The notes: generated by a model not told the origin, from the letters alone. DNA of 64,000 bases from Bacillota bacterium (GCA_023433405.1 JAEZCT010000027.1:1-64000); one strand, 5' to 3'. Counted from the stretch's first letter, positions 16,534 to 26,106 are shown. Numbers and translations are program-made.

Positions 16534-18093
16534 TTACTCCTCCTCCGCCACACTGCCAATCCCGCTCAGGCGCAGCTTTTCGCCTTCGTAGCCGATAATC
16601 CTTACGTTTTTCAGTCGCAGGGTTTCGACGTTTGCGGCAAATAAGCCAAGGCACTTCACATCCGCTATGCCGTCCATCATGGCGGGCTGACCGGGTTCTG
16701 CGCCGGGGGCAAAGGATACACTCACATCGGTCAGCTCAATGCGCTGGATGGGCATTTCGGGCAGGCCGTAAAAAAACATGCCTGCGACAGAACAGTTCTC
16801 ACAGGTCACGCGCCGGCATTCGATGGAGCCGATTTGGGGGGTGTAGTCGTCCACAGGAAGCTTCTCTTTGCTGTAAACATACTCGCTCTTTCCGTCAATG
16901 TCGCAAAAATAGAACATATTTGCCACAAAGGGGGTCAGAACCCCGTTCATATAGACATTTTCTATGGTAATGCGGTCAAGCACCGAAAGGTTGCCGCGTC
17001 CCCGCCGCGTTTTCAGGCGCAGCCCCCTGTCGGTATCCTGGAAGATGCATTTTTCTACCCGGATATGATTAACTCCGGCGGAGGTTTCGCTGCCGATAAC
17101 CAGTGCGCCATGCCCTCGCTCCATCAGGCAGTTGCGCGCCACAATCTCTCGGGAGGGGGTTTTGTGCTTGCGCCCCATGTACATCTTACCCGATTTGATT
17201 GCGATGCAGTCGTCGCCCACCGAGATATGTACGCCAAGAATTTCGACGTTGCTGCATGATTCAAGGTCTATTCCGTCGGTGTTTGGACTGTCGGAATGGT
17301 TGAAGATGCGGATATTTACAAACTCAAGCTCTCTGGTAAAGTAGCCGTGCAGCGTCCACGATGGGGAGTTTTGCACTGTTACACCGTGAATGCACATCTT
17401 GCGGCAGCCGTTGAAAAATACGGTGCGGGGTCGCCAAGCGCGCCGCTTGACGCGGGGGTTTATCCACCAGTCCCCGTTTTGGGCGTTGCCGTCAATCACG
17501 CCCCGCCCGGTAATCGTTACATTTTTTACATGGATGCCCGTTATCAGGCTTGCCATGCAGGATAAGGGGTCGCCCTCCCAGGTGCCAAGGTTATACTCGT
17601 CGCTTTCATCCGTCGTCATGGTCATGCCGGGCAGGATGGGGTATTGCTCCCGCTCAGTAATGCCGCGCAGCACCGCGCCCTCATCAAGCTCCAGCGTCAT
17701 ATCGCTTTTTAGAAAAATAGGCCCCGTCATGAACACCCCTTTGGGGATATAGACGGTACCCATAAGCGGACAGCACAGGATTGCCGCCTGAATGGCGCCG
17801 GTGTTCACCGTGCTTGCATCCCCTACCGCGCCAAAACGTGTAACATCCAGCCGCACCGACTCCCGAAGCGTCACAAAGGTTTCGGTATGGCTTAAACCAT
17901 CCGCCGTAAGGGTAACCGCATAGCGGGTATCCGGTTCAAGATCGTAAATACTGTACACATTCTCGGTGCGGTCTTCCGCAATCCTCTCACCGTTAAGGGT
18001 CAGGCTATAAGGAGTTTGGCTGGTATAGCGATCCTCGTTGTCCAGCTCGATGGTCGCGCTGCGGTTAAAGATTTTTAGTATGGAAAATTTCAT
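16534..18093 (-). CDS. Glycoside hydrolase family 28 (polygalacturonase-like)
   Basis: The 519-residue protein has a short beta-sandwich/fibronectin-like N-terminal domain (about 1-78) and a right-handed beta-helix. All four GH28 motifs are seen: NTDG (271-274), GDD (293-295), GHG (327-329) and RLK (359-361), giving Asp273, Asp294, Asp295 and His328 as the active site. It hydrolyses alpha-1,4-galacturonosyl bonds of pectin fragments; exo- or rhamnogalacturonan specificity cannot be told. No signal peptide, so intracellular. AAAGGATG lies 9 bases before the ATG. It is the first gene of the cluster and is divergent from the AraC regulator. Confidence 0.92.
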   Translation of the reverse strand: MKFSILKIFNRSATIELDNEDRYTSQTPYSLTLNGERIAEDRTENVYSIYDLEPDTRYAVTLTADGLSHTETFVTLRESVRLDVTRFGAVGDASTVNTGAIQAAILCCPLMGTVYIPKGVFMTGPIFLKSDMTLELDEGAVLRGITEREQYPILPGMTMTTDESDEYNLGTWEGDPLSCMASLITGIHVKNVTITGRGVIDGNAQNGDWWINPRVKRRAWRPRTVFFNGCRKMCIHGVTVQNSPSWTLHGYFTRELEFVNIRIFNHSDSPNTDGIDLESCSNVEILGVHISVGDDCIAIKSGKMYMGRKHKTPSREIVARNCLMERGHGALVIGSETSAGVNHIRVEKCIFQDTDRGLRLKTRRGRGNLSVLDRITIENVYMNGVLTPFVANMFYFCDIDGKSEYVYSKEKLPVDDYTPQIGSIECRRVTCENCSVAGMFFYGLPEMPIQRIELTDVSVSFAPGAEPGQPAMMDGIADVKCLGLFAANVETLRLKNVRIIGYEGEKLRLSGIGSVAEEE

Positions 18094-18383
18094 GGTCTAT
18101 CATCCTTTTTGCGCTGTCTTTCGCAGGCGGTTAATCAATATAAAGCAACAAAAAATATTGCAAGCGTTAAGGGACCTTGGGTATTCCCGTGCCGCTCCTT
18201 TTTCCGCTGTTTTTTCGGCAGTGCCGCCGCTATGGTCAAGCCTGGCTTTGCCTGTGCGCTTTGAAACGTTACAACAGGATTGCTTGCGCATTTTTTTCTT
18301 TACTGCATCCTGTTTGATATGCTACACTATCTACTAACAGTTCAGAGAATATTTTGTGAATATCGCGCAAGGAGGGAATTTGC

Positions 18384-19241
18384 ATGATTAAAGAGGTCGT
18401 CTATTCCCCGCATTATGACTTTTTTATAGATAAAGCGCATCGGGAAAGCGGCTATGAAATGAGCTCGTTTCATATACATAAAAAGTATGAGCTTTACTAT
18501 CAGGTTGATGGTTCACGCAAATATTTCATCGGCGACGCAGTATATATGGTAGGTCCCGGGGATGTTGTCATTATCGATCAGGATGACGCCCACAAAACCG
18601 GTTCTACCAACAATTCGCCCCATACCCGCATTGTCCTAAACTTTAACCACGATTACCTTGACCGACTTTCGGGGCTTGCGCATCCCTCTGAGCTGCTGGC
18701 CATCTTCTCCCTGGGTGTGCGGGTGCTGGCGCTTTCGCCAAAGCAAAAGGTGCTGATATCCAGCCTTATGGAGCGCCTATTGGAGCTTACGCAGGAAAAC
18801 GAGCCGGATACCGACACCCTGCGGGTTCTTCTGCTTTCCGAGCTGCTGATTGACCTTCGGCGATATGCGCAGGAACGTCTTAACGCAAACTACGAATCCC
18901 CCAAGCTGTACAATAAAACCATTGATAAAATCGCAAAGTACATCAGCGAAAACTACATGCAAAACCTGACGCTCGGGCAGATTGCGGCGCAGTTTTACAT
19001 CAGCCCCTATCACCTAAGCCGCCTTTTCAAAAAGACGATGGATATCTCGATTGTAGAGTACATCAACAGCGTGCGGGTGCGCGCCGCGATGCACCTACTA
19101 GATACCACCTCGCTTAAGGTGACCGATATTGCTGAGAAAACGGGCTTTCAGACAAGCTCTCACTTCAGCCGTGTTTTTAAAACCAGTACGGGGCTATCCC
19201 CAAACCGTTACCGCAAATACTACCGAAACAACCAAGCGTGA
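18384..19241 (+). CDS. AraC-family transcriptional regulator, likely for the pectin cluster
   Basis: The 285-residue protein has an N-terminal cupin sensor (about 20-95; FHIHKKYELYYQVDGSRKYFIGD, PGDVVIIDQDDAHKT) and a C-terminal pair of helix-turn-helix motifs (about 185-285; LTLGQIAAQFYISPYHLSRLFKKT and LKVTDIAEKTGFQTSSHFSRVFK). AraC proteins with cupins bind sugars and usually activate neighbouring genes. It is divergent from GH28 across 290 bases, so it probably controls the pectin/galacturonate run; ligand unknown. AAGGAGGG precedes the ATG. Confidence 0.88.
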   Translation: MIKEVVYSPHYDFFIDKAHRESGYEMSSFHIHKKYELYYQVDGSRKYFIGDAVYMVGPGDVVIIDQDDAHKTGSTNNSPHTRIVLNFNHDYLDRLSGLAHPSELLAIFSLGVRVLALSPKQKVLISSLMERLLELTQENEPDTDTLRVLLLSELLIDLRRYAQERLNANYESPKLYNKTIDKIAKYISENYMQNLTLGQIAAQFYISPYHLSRLFKKTMDISIVEYINSVRVRAAMHLLDTTSLKVTDIAEKTGFQTSSHFSRVFKTSTGLSPNRYRKYYRNNQA

Positions 19242-19674
19242 CCGCTGCCTACGGCAAAAATCCGCAGACGCGGAGGATGGCGACCGTTATTTCGTGATAA
19301 TTACTTATTAACCGGCCCAATGACAACGGCATTTTGTTGCATGAGTCACGACACTGTTGTTATAATAGCAAAACAGGCGGTTGAAAGAAAGATTGTTTGT
19401 TGCCAATTTAAACAAAAAACTCGCATATATTGCTGGATTTTATTTCCATATTTCAAAAGCGTACCTGAAAGCCCAAAACAGGGCGGCCGCAGGGGCAGCG
19501 GCACTGGATAAGTTTTCATTCTTTTAACAAGTCCACCGCGATTTATTCAAGATACAACGCGTGTTTTATAGTATGATAATGGCTGTTCCCCAAAAGGGGT
19601 AGTCTTTTGCAAACATAATAATTGCATCTGTATTGGCGTTTGAGTATTCCTCACGCCGGAAAGGCTTGGTTTTT
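19242..19674. other. Intergenic region with a possible orphan promoter
   Basis: No ORF with a ribosome site. A plus-strand TTGCAT (19337-19342) and TATAAT (19361-19366) pair with 18-base spacing could be a promoter, about 300 bases before the zinc-ribbon gene. No terminator or conserved RNA was recognised. Confidence 0.3.
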
Positions 19675-20088
19675 ATGGGTTTTCTCTCGCGTGTGCGTTA
19701 CCGGTTCCAGTCGTGGATGGCGGGCCGGAACGGGGCGGATACTCTTTCGCGCGACCTGAACATCTTAGCGCTGGTGCTCATGTTCGTTGACCTGTTTACT
19801 CATATCTATGTCCTATATATTTTGGGCTTTCTGATCTTTTGCGTGGCGTTTTACCGCACTTTTTCCCGCAATCTGGCCAGGCGTTCGGCGGAAAACGCAA
19901 AGTATATGAGCAAAAAGCGTGGCATCCTGCGCTGGTTTTCCACCCGAAGGCAGGAGCTTGTCACCCGCAGGCAATACCGCTATTACAGCTGCTCCATTTG
20001 CAAGCAACGTTTGCGCGTGCCCCGGGGCAAAGGCAAAATTGAGATTACCTGCCCGAAATGTGCAAACCATTTTATTAAGAAAACCTGA
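19675..20088 (+). CDS. Small membrane protein with C-terminal zinc ribbon
   Basis: The 137-residue protein is basic at its N-terminus, has one or two membrane spans at about residues 27-65 (LNILALVLMFVDLF, ILGFLIFCVAFY), and ends in a cytoplasmic zinc ribbon with CSIC and CPKC pairs. Its function is unknown; similar proteins occur in Clostridia as hypothetical membrane proteins. ATG 19675 is preferred, with GGAAAGG upstream, over a TTG at 19633 that lacks a ribosome site. Confidence 0.65.
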   Translation: MGFLSRVRYRFQSWMAGRNGADTLSRDLNILALVLMFVDLFTHIYVLYILGFLIFCVAFYRTFSRNLARRSAENAKYMSKKRGILRWFSTRRQELVTRRQYRYYSCSICKQRLRVPRGKGKIEITCPKCANHFIKKT

Positions 20089-20301
20089 TTACAGTCAGCG
20101 CGGCACGGATAAAGCGCGCCCCGAAAAGGCAGCGAACCGGGAGGCTTCCCCGTCCGCTGCCCTTTCCATACGATTCTCCCTTAAATTAATTTTAATTTTT
20201 AAACGGAATCCATATTCCCACGCATATTCGGCTTTGCCCGGCTAATAATAGCAGTGACGGGCGAGACTCAAAGTATCAGGTACTTCAAGGAGGTGCTCCT
20301 T

Positions 20302-20550
20302 TTGAATCCGGGCGATGATTTTATTGGTATGGGTCATAACCCAAACCCCAACGTTCCCGATATCCCCCTGGGGCTTGGCATGTCGCTGATGCAGCAGCCC
20401 GCGGCTCGCAGCTGCTTTGAAAATCTCGGGGACAGCGACAAAACAAGGCTGATTGGCTATATCCAATCCTGCTCAGACGCAAGAGACGCAAAAAAGCGGA
20501 TTAAAACAGCGGTGCAAAACCTTAGCAACAACGATACCTCGTTTTTTTAA
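20302..20550 (+). CDS. Conserved-looking small protein, function unknown
   Basis: An excellent AAGGAGG 8 bases upstream points to TTG 20302 as the start of an 82-residue soluble protein. The N-terminal third is rich in Gly, Pro and Asn (GMGHNPNPNVPDIPLGLGMS); the rest is helical and polar, with the segment LGDSDKTRLIGYIQSCSDARDAKKRI. I do not recognise the family. A strong terminator follows at 20576, so it appears to be a single-gene unit. Confidence 0.6.
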   Translation: MNPGDDFIGMGHNPNPNVPDIPLGLGMSLMQQPAARSCFENLGDSDKTRLIGYIQSCSDARDAKKRIKTAVQNLSNNDTSFF

Positions 20551-20575
20551 ATATAGTCCATTCTTTTCTTACGGC

Positions 20576-20622
20576 AGCTAGCCCCCCTTTCGCTCAATGC
20601 GAAAGGGGGGCTAGCTCTTTTT
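20576..20622 (+). terminator. Strong terminator after the 82-residue protein
   Basis: A perfect 18-bp stem, starting AGCTAGCCCCCCTTTCGC with a TCAAT loop, is followed by CTTTTT. It also faces the convergent yesN gene. Confidence 0.85.
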
Positions 20623-20664
20623 GATATTGAATTTGCTTTTACACGTTTTAGTCAATCTTCCCTA

Positions 20665-20752
20665 AAAGTATACAATTGCAAATAGAATGCGAGCGAAAAC
20701 CCATAAACCGAGGCTTTTTACTTGATGTTTGCATTATGCGCCCATAAATCGC
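20665..20752 (-). repeat. Decayed palindromic repeat
   Basis: GCGAAAACCCATAAACCGAG followed by GCTTTTTACTTGATG matches the reverse orientation of the repeat core, with many changes and no clear ends. Confidence 0.4.
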
Positions 20753-20780
20753 ATGCTCGTATCCGCAAACTGACAGTATG

Positions 20781-22307
20781 TCAAAAGGAAGTCCGCGCGC
20801 TCTTCTCTTTTTGTGTTTCGGTATAGGCGGAGGGGGTTAGCCCCGTATACTTTTTAAATACCTGACAGAAATAACGGGGATTATGACCCAAACCAACCTG
20901 TTCCGCCACAAGATACACCTTGCCCGCGTCCTCCTGCAAGAGCTGCTTTGCCTTTTCCACCCGCTTGCGATTGAGGTAGTGGGAGAATTTCTCCCCCGTT
21001 TCCTGCACAAAGAGGCGGCTGAGATAGTCCGCGTTTGCATGGGCGTATTGGACGGCGATGCGCTTGAGGGAAAGAGAGGAGTCGGCAAGGTTACTGCACA
21101 CATAGCTTTTTACCTTCTGCACAAGATCGTTACCCCCCTGATCCTTGCGCAGCAGAGAAAGGGCGATGGCAACCACCCGACCCTCGATTGCGTCCCGATG
21201 GTTTTCCCGGTATATCTCGTCAAAAACACCCTCCAAAGCATCCTCCGCCAAGCTTGGGTAGGGGCTTTGGGTCAGAATGCCCACCAGCAGGTGCGCACCG
21301 GCGGCGCGCAGTGCGTGCAACTCCTCCACCGCCGCGAGACAGGAGCGGATGTGCGACTCCATCTCCTCTGTCTCTCCGTTTTCCGCCATAACCAGCAGCT
21401 GCTCCGGTAAATTCTGAGTCGCCTCCAAAAAGGGCCCTGAGCTGTGCAGCTCGTAGGCATTGCCCGCATCATCCACCGTATAAACCCGGGAATGCCGGGT
21501 TAGCTCCTGGTGAAGGCTTCGGACACAGGATTTTAAAGAGGTTTGCGCCCCAGCATGGGCGAGAAGATGAAAGCCGTTTTCCGATGCCAGCTTTATAAAT
21601 AGCCCTGCCGCCTGTTCCCCGCTGCCGTGCAGTATGACCGAAAGCGTTTCCTTTGCGTAGAAAAAATTGGTTACCGGGGCTACACCCACAGGCACAAGCC
21701 GGGCAGTCATGGCACGAACCCGGTTCCAATCCTCCTCAAGCCGACGTATGGTAAGGGACGCGACAAAGTAGCCGCCCTCCTGACCGGAGAAGCGCTCAAG
21801 ATAGGTATCCACCGCCTGCTCCAGCGAATCGCCCTGAAAGAGCATCGCATACTGTAAATAGAGGCGCCGGTACTGGGTTAGCTGCTGTCGCAGCTTATTG
21901 CGCTCCTCCAGCGCCGCCTTGACGCTTCGCCGTCTCTCACATCCCTTTGCGGCGTCCCGTACCGCGTCCAGCACCTGCTGCTCGCTTACCGGCTTTAAAA
22001 GGTACCGCCGAACCCCAAGTTCCATTGCCTTCTTGGCAAAATCGAACTCCCGGTAGCCCGAAATAATGATGTACTCGATTTCCCGGTCGATATCCTGCAT
22101 CTTGCTGATAAGCTCCAGCCCGTCCAGTCCGGGCATATTGATATCGGTCATGATAATGTCCGGGGATTCGTCGATGATACAGTCAAGCGCCTCCAGACCG
22201 TTTGCGCAGCACCCTACAACCTGTATTCCCATCCCCTCCCAGTCAAGACACTTAGCAATGGATTCCCGAATTACTTTTTCGTCATCTGCGATCAACAGGT
22301 TCAGCAT
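20781..22307 (-). CDS. yesN: Response regulator with AraC-type output (YesN-like)
   Basis: The 508-residue protein has an N-terminal receiver domain (1-120) with the phospho-acceptor Asp55 in IIMTDINMPG and the conserved Lys in RRYLLKPVSEQ. A long linker follows, then a C-terminal AraC helix-turn-helix domain (about 405-505; LSLKRIAVQYAHANADYLSRLF, VYLVAEQVGLGHNPRYFCQVFKKYTG). It forms a two-component system with the overlapping YesM gene. By analogy to the YesMN family it likely activates the divergently encoded sugar ABC transporter. Confidence 0.9.
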   Translation of the reverse strand: MLNLLIADDEKVIRESIAKCLDWEGMGIQVVGCCANGLEALDCIIDESPDIIMTDINMPGLDGLELISKMQDIDREIEYIIISGYREFDFAKKAMELGVRRYLLKPVSEQQVLDAVRDAAKGCERRRSVKAALEERNKLRQQLTQYRRLYLQYAMLFQGDSLEQAVDTYLERFSGQEGGYFVASLTIRRLEEDWNRVRAMTARLVPVGVAPVTNFFYAKETLSVILHGSGEQAAGLFIKLASENGFHLLAHAGAQTSLKSCVRSLHQELTRHSRVYTVDDAGNAYELHSSGPFLEATQNLPEQLLVMAENGETEEMESHIRSCLAAVEELHALRAAGAHLLVGILTQSPYPSLAEDALEGVFDEIYRENHRDAIEGRVVAIALSLLRKDQGGNDLVQKVKSYVCSNLADSSLSLKRIAVQYAHANADYLSRLFVQETGEKFSHYLNRKRVEKAKQLLQEDAGKVYLVAEQVGLGHNPRYFCQVFKKYTGLTPSAYTETQKEKSARTSF

Positions 22308-24095
22308 CTAAACACCATCCTTTTCTTCAGGTTTTATAGAATCAGAAGCCTCGCCGGTATTTGCCGGAATGCAAAAGGATACGATTACACGGTCATTCAT
22401 ACTTTTCAGACGAATTCCATACTCCTGCCCAAACAACAGCTTAATGCGGGAATCGATGTTAATCAGCCCGATGCCGTGGCCCTTGGGCTGAATTTTCTTT
22501 TCACGCAGCTTGTTCAGGATATCCTCGTCGATCTCTGAGCCGTCGTTTTCAACCTCAACCTTAACCTGCCCGCCCTTGAGGGTGATGCGGATATAGATAT
22601 GGCATTCCCCGATGTTTTCCTCCAACGAATGAATGATGGCGTTTTCCACCAGAGGTTGTATGCTCATTTTGGGAACCAGAGCATCCAGCGCCGATTCCTC
22701 CGCCTGGGTATGCACCCGCAGGGTATCGGGGAAACGGATGCGCTGAATGCTAAGGTAGCTCTCAAGAATGTATAGCTCCTGCCGAAGGGGGATGCGATCC
22801 TCATTTTCGGAGAGCGTGCTGCGAAGGAGCCGCCCGAGAGCCTGTGCGATGGAAGCGACCTGCCTGCCGTCACCGGAGCGGGAAAACCAGTTGATTGCCT
22901 CCAGGGAATTATATAGAAAGTGGGGGTTAATTTGCTGCTCGAGCGCCTTTAGCTGGGTCTGCGTCAAAAGCAGCTGTTTGACGTAGTTATCCTCAATAAC
23001 CTGCTTAAAATCCGCGGTCATCTCGTCAAAGTACCTGTTCAATGTACCCAGCTCGTCCCGGCTTAAGACAGGCGGGTTTGGGTACGGCTCTAAATCTCCC
23101 TGCCGCACACGGTCCATTTTGCTGGTAAGCAGGTGGATATCGCGGTTAATCCCATCGAGCATCCGGCGGGAAAGAAACATCGTCAGCACCACCGAGAGCA
23201 CCAGGCAGATTGCGAACAGAACATTGGTGAGTATCAGAGAGCGGTACACCTCCCCATAAGGGATGCTCAGAACAAAATCCCAGTTCAGGCGAAAGGCCCG
23301 GATGCTCGAGCGGGTATCGAAATACATTTCGCCGTTTTGCCTGTGGATGGCGTAACGCGTGTCGCCCGGCAAAAATGAGTGGTTCAGCGATGATGTTCCG
23401 TTGGCGGGATAAGGATACAGGTGCTCCCCATTTTGGCTGATTGCCGCGTCGTACTCCCCTGACAGAATGCCCTCCGCAGACTCCCGCACAATCTTTTTGA
23501 GGTTAACCCGCAGCAGCAAAAGCCCCATTGGCTCCAAGAAAGGCTCGTCCAGGCTGCGTACTTCTCGGGCTAGCAGCACACTGCTGTCGTCGCGCCCGGA
23601 GGATAGCCATACCGGCGCCCCTTTGGCCTCGGCCGCCAAAATCAGCGCCCTTTTATATACAGCCTCATCCTCCTGCGTGGAGTTATAGCCAAGCACGATA
23701 GGGCTTGCGTTTCTTGGATAAACGGAAATGGTGACGATGTCGCTGTGAAAGGTGCGAGAGATTAGGGTGAATATCTGTGACCGCGAAAGCGAATGGGCGG
23801 AGGTGGTCGGCTTGCCGTTGACGGTGAACAGATTGCTTTGAAATTCCCGGTTGACCGCAATGTACAGTGAGTTTTCCATGAGATTATTTAGGCGGGATGC
23901 GATTTTGTCTGAGATTGTATTCAGAGATTCGGCGGTTTGGGTGTAAATCATGCGGTTGGACTGGCGGATAACCAGCTGAAACCCTACGAATGATATGGTG
24001 CCGATGAGTAAAGCCACCACCAAGGTAACCGCCACCATCTTACGAAGAATCGGCATATCCCGAATAGCAAACTTACCGTGTAACGCTTGCAGCAT
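22308..24095 (-). CDS. yesM: Sensor histidine kinase (YesM-like)
   Basis: The 595-residue membrane kinase has spans at about 19-41 and 288-308 that enclose an extracellular Cache-like sensor of about 245 residues. HAMP (309-365) follows, then the His_kinase domain with phospho-acceptor His392 in LKALEQQINPHFLYNSLEAINW, and an ATPase with NAIIHSLE and GHGIGLINI. The kinase senses an extracellular sugar or binding-protein state and phosphorylates YesN, encoded immediately downstream. It is divergent from the solute-binding protein gene. Confidence 0.9.
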   Translation of the reverse strand: MLQALHGKFAIRDMPILRKMVAVTLVVALLIGTISFVGFQLVIRQSNRMIYTQTAESLNTISDKIASRLNNLMENSLYIAVNREFQSNLFTVNGKPTTSAHSLSRSQIFTLISRTFHSDIVTISVYPRNASPIVLGYNSTQEDEAVYKRALILAAEAKGAPVWLSSGRDDSSVLLAREVRSLDEPFLEPMGLLLLRVNLKKIVRESAEGILSGEYDAAISQNGEHLYPYPANGTSSLNHSFLPGDTRYAIHRQNGEMYFDTRSSIRAFRLNWDFVLSIPYGEVYRSLILTNVLFAICLVLSVVLTMFLSRRMLDGINRDIHLLTSKMDRVRQGDLEPYPNPPVLSRDELGTLNRYFDEMTADFKQVIEDNYVKQLLLTQTQLKALEQQINPHFLYNSLEAINWFSRSGDGRQVASIAQALGRLLRSTLSENEDRIPLRQELYILESYLSIQRIRFPDTLRVHTQAEESALDALVPKMSIQPLVENAIIHSLEENIGECHIYIRITLKGGQVKVEVENDGSEIDEDILNKLREKKIQPKGHGIGLINIDSRIKLLFGQEYGIRLKSMNDRVIVSFCIPANTGEASDSIKPEEKDGV

Positions 24096-24233
24096 ATGAT
24101 TTCAATTCCTTATATTATTAATGTTATTCCTCATACTAAATACTAACTTAGCTTAAAAAACATTTCAAGCAAACTGACAAAAACTCAGGCTAAACCTTGC
24201 GGCGGTTATCTGTTATGCTGCCGAGCAGCTTCA

Positions 24234-24340
24234 TACGAATCCCCTCAAAAAGCGTGCACTTACAGAAAACCAGCGTGAAATGCCCTAAGCTAAAGCTTTT
24301 CACATAATTTTTATGCACTTTTTTATCGGCTGTTAGCATA
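24234..24340 (-). repeat. Decayed palindromic repeat
   Basis: From TACGAATCCCCTCAAAAAG through CAGCGTGAAA and TAAAGCTTTTCACATA to TTTTTTATCGGC the order of blocks matches the family in reverse orientation. The flanking triplets no longer match. Confidence 0.6.
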
Positions 24341-24560
24341 ACATAAGATACCGTGAAAGCGGTCGGTTTATACAAAATTGCCACGCGCTTATTGCTGTTT
24401 TGGCTATGGCGGAAGACCTGATAAAATAGTATATTATATTTATAACACAAACCATTAAAATAAATCTATTGTTTTTTTAATGATATGTAGGTTTTTTTAA
24501 CCTATCGAATCGGTTTTTTTACTATTCAAACCTATAAGTTATCACTATAATTAGTATCGG

Positions 24561-24590
24561 ATGGTGAAAATAAATGAATGTTTTCACCAT
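24561..24590. promoter_or_regulatory. Inverted repeat in front of the solute-binding protein gene
   Basis: ATGGTGAAAA (24561-24570) and TTTTCACCAT (24581-24590) are perfect 10-base arms around a 10-base spacer, ending 28 bases before the SBP start. The position suits an operator (YesN or catabolite control) or a leader hairpin. Confidence 0.45.
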
Positions 24591-24618
24591 AACTACAGCA
24601 TATGGAGGGAACCTACGC

Positions 24619-25974
24619 ATGAAAAACAACAATATTATTAAAAGAATTGCTACAGTCCTGCTGGCAGGGGTCATGATTATCAGCGCATTTGCCGGATGCT
24701 CCGGCGGCGCAAATGCCCCTGCATCGGGTGGCACCCCCCAATCCTCAGGCTCTCAGGCTGCATCTGCAGGTGGTCAAACCAGCATTCGTATTGCCTGGTG
24801 GGGCAACCAGCTGCGCAACGATACGACCGTAGCCATGCTCGACGCTTTTGTAGCGGAAAACCCCAATGTTAAGTATGAAGCCGAGTTCACCGACTGGAGC
24901 GGTTATTGGGATAAGCTGGCCACCCAGGCCGCATCGAACAACCTGCCCGACATCGTTCAGCAGGACTATGCGTACATTGCGCAGTACCACAGCAGAAATC
25001 AGCTTGCAAGTCTCAGTGAGTTTGTAGACTCCGGCAAGATTGATGTAAGCAATGTAAGCGACAGCATTTTGTCATTGGGCAGCTTTGACGGTAAGCTGTA
25101 CGCGCTGTGCGCGGGCGTAAATGCCGTTGGTATGCTTTACAATACACGGCTTGCCAAGGAAGCGGGCGTTGAGGTTCCCTTGCGCCCCACCTATGAGCAG
25201 TTTATGGAGATTGCCGCTAAGGTTTATGAAGCCACAGGCGTTCCCTCCGCGGTTCCCGCCGCTAACGGCGCAATTACCATGATGGCGCGCGATATGGGTG
25301 AGGTGTTTTATGACGTCGCCAACAAAAAGATTGGCGCAAGCGAAGCGACTGTTTTAAAATACTTTAACCTGATTAAAACCGGTATCAACAGCAAATGGCA
25401 TTTCTCTCTGGATATGATTCAGGAAGCAAGCACCTCAGGCGTTGAGGATAAGCCCCTAAGCAAAGGCACCGGCTTTAACGAGTTCCCCGGCGGCTCCAAC
25501 ATGATGGCGGCTCATCAGGCACCCATTGAGGACGAGCTTGCTATGGTAATGTATACAAAGCTCAGCGACGCCACCAAGGAGAGCATGTACCTGCGCCCCT
25601 CTATGTTCTGGAGCATTATCGAAGCCTCTAAAAACAAGGAAGTCGCCGCAGATATCATCAACTTCTACACCAATGCCGAGAAGGCACAGGATATCCTGCA
25701 GGCGGAGCGCGGCGTGCCGGTTTCCAGCGTAATGGCGGAATACCTCAAGCCCCAGCTTGGCGCCGTACAGCAGAAGATTTTTGACTACATCGCGGAAGTG
25801 ACCAAGATAGCGGTTCCCTTCGATCCGCCTCAGCCCACCGGCGCAAACGAGGTCAATAAGCTGCTTGACGACCTGACCGACCTGGTACGTTACGGCGAGC
25901 TGACCCCCGAAGCAGCTACCGCGCGCTTCCTCCCCGAGGCCAATGACATCCTTGCAAGAGCAGCCCAAGGCTGA
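24619..25974 (+). CDS. Sugar ABC transporter solute-binding lipoprotein
   Basis: The 451-residue protein is a family 1 extracellular solute-binding protein. The signal ends in the lipobox FAGC, with lipidated Cys27, followed by a Gly/Ser/Ala linker. The mature part has IRIAWWGNQLRNDTTVAMLDAFVAENPNVKYE and a central NAVGMLYNTRLAKEAGV typical of oligosaccharide binders. ATG 24619 has GGAGGG about 10 bases upstream. It is the first gene of the importer controlled from the divergent yesM side. The ligand is unknown; pectin-derived oligosaccharide is a reasonable guess given the neighbours and the YesMN pair. Confidence 0.9.
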   Translation: MKNNNIIKRIATVLLAGVMIISAFAGCSGGANAPASGGTPQSSGSQAASAGGQTSIRIAWWGNQLRNDTTVAMLDAFVAENPNVKYEAEFTDWSGYWDKLATQAASNNLPDIVQQDYAYIAQYHSRNQLASLSEFVDSGKIDVSNVSDSILSLGSFDGKLYALCAGVNAVGMLYNTRLAKEAGVEVPLRPTYEQFMEIAAKVYEATGVPSAVPAANGAITMMARDMGEVFYDVANKKIGASEATVLKYFNLIKTGINSKWHFSLDMIQEASTSGVEDKPLSKGTGFNEFPGGSNMMAAHQAPIEDELAMVMYTKLSDATKESMYLRPSMFWSIIEASKNKEVAADIINFYTNAEKAQDILQAERGVPVSSVMAEYLKPQLGAVQQKIFDYIAEVTKIAVPFDPPQPTGANEVNKLLDDLTDLVRYGELTPEAATARFLPEANDILARAAQG

Positions 25975-26007
25975 TAACCCGCCCCATCGGTTCGTATAGC
26001 TGTGTCG

Positions 26008-26050
26008 CCACTATAGCCATACCAGTTTCGGAATGGCTATAGTGGTTTTA
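26008..26050 (+). terminator. Terminator between the binding protein and permeases
   Basis: Arms CCACTATAGCCAT and ATGGCTATAGTGG are perfect, followed by TTTTAAAAAA. A partial terminator here would give more binding protein than permease, as is common in such operons. Confidence 0.7.
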
Positions 26051-26093
26051 AAAAATTCGTGACCTTTGCTCAAACACAGTTTCCTTATACTAA

Positions 26094-26106
26094 TATCCGA
26101 TTAATC
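26094..26106 (+). repeat. End fragment of the palindromic repeat
   Basis: TACTAATATCCGATTAA matches the first 15 or so bases of the family; nothing further is recognisable. Confidence 0.4.

Larger units (their letters stand above)
24096..24618. other. Divergent control region between yesM and the sugar importer
   Basis: No gene supported. It holds a decayed palindromic repeat (24234-24340), AT-rich stretches with repeated TTTTTTAACCTAT-type motifs (about 24485-24535), and the inverted repeat at 24561-24590. A small minus-strand ORF at 24190-24450 is only the repeat read as protein. Confidence 0.45.

Noticed and set aside
18255..18275. Catabolite (cre) site TTGAAACGTTACAA upstream of the AraC gene
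   Set aside because: The spacing of the TG, CG and CA parts is one base off the cre consensus.
24190..24450. Minus-strand 86-codon ORF
   Set aside because: It is a decayed palindromic repeat read as protein, with no ribosome site and no coding character.
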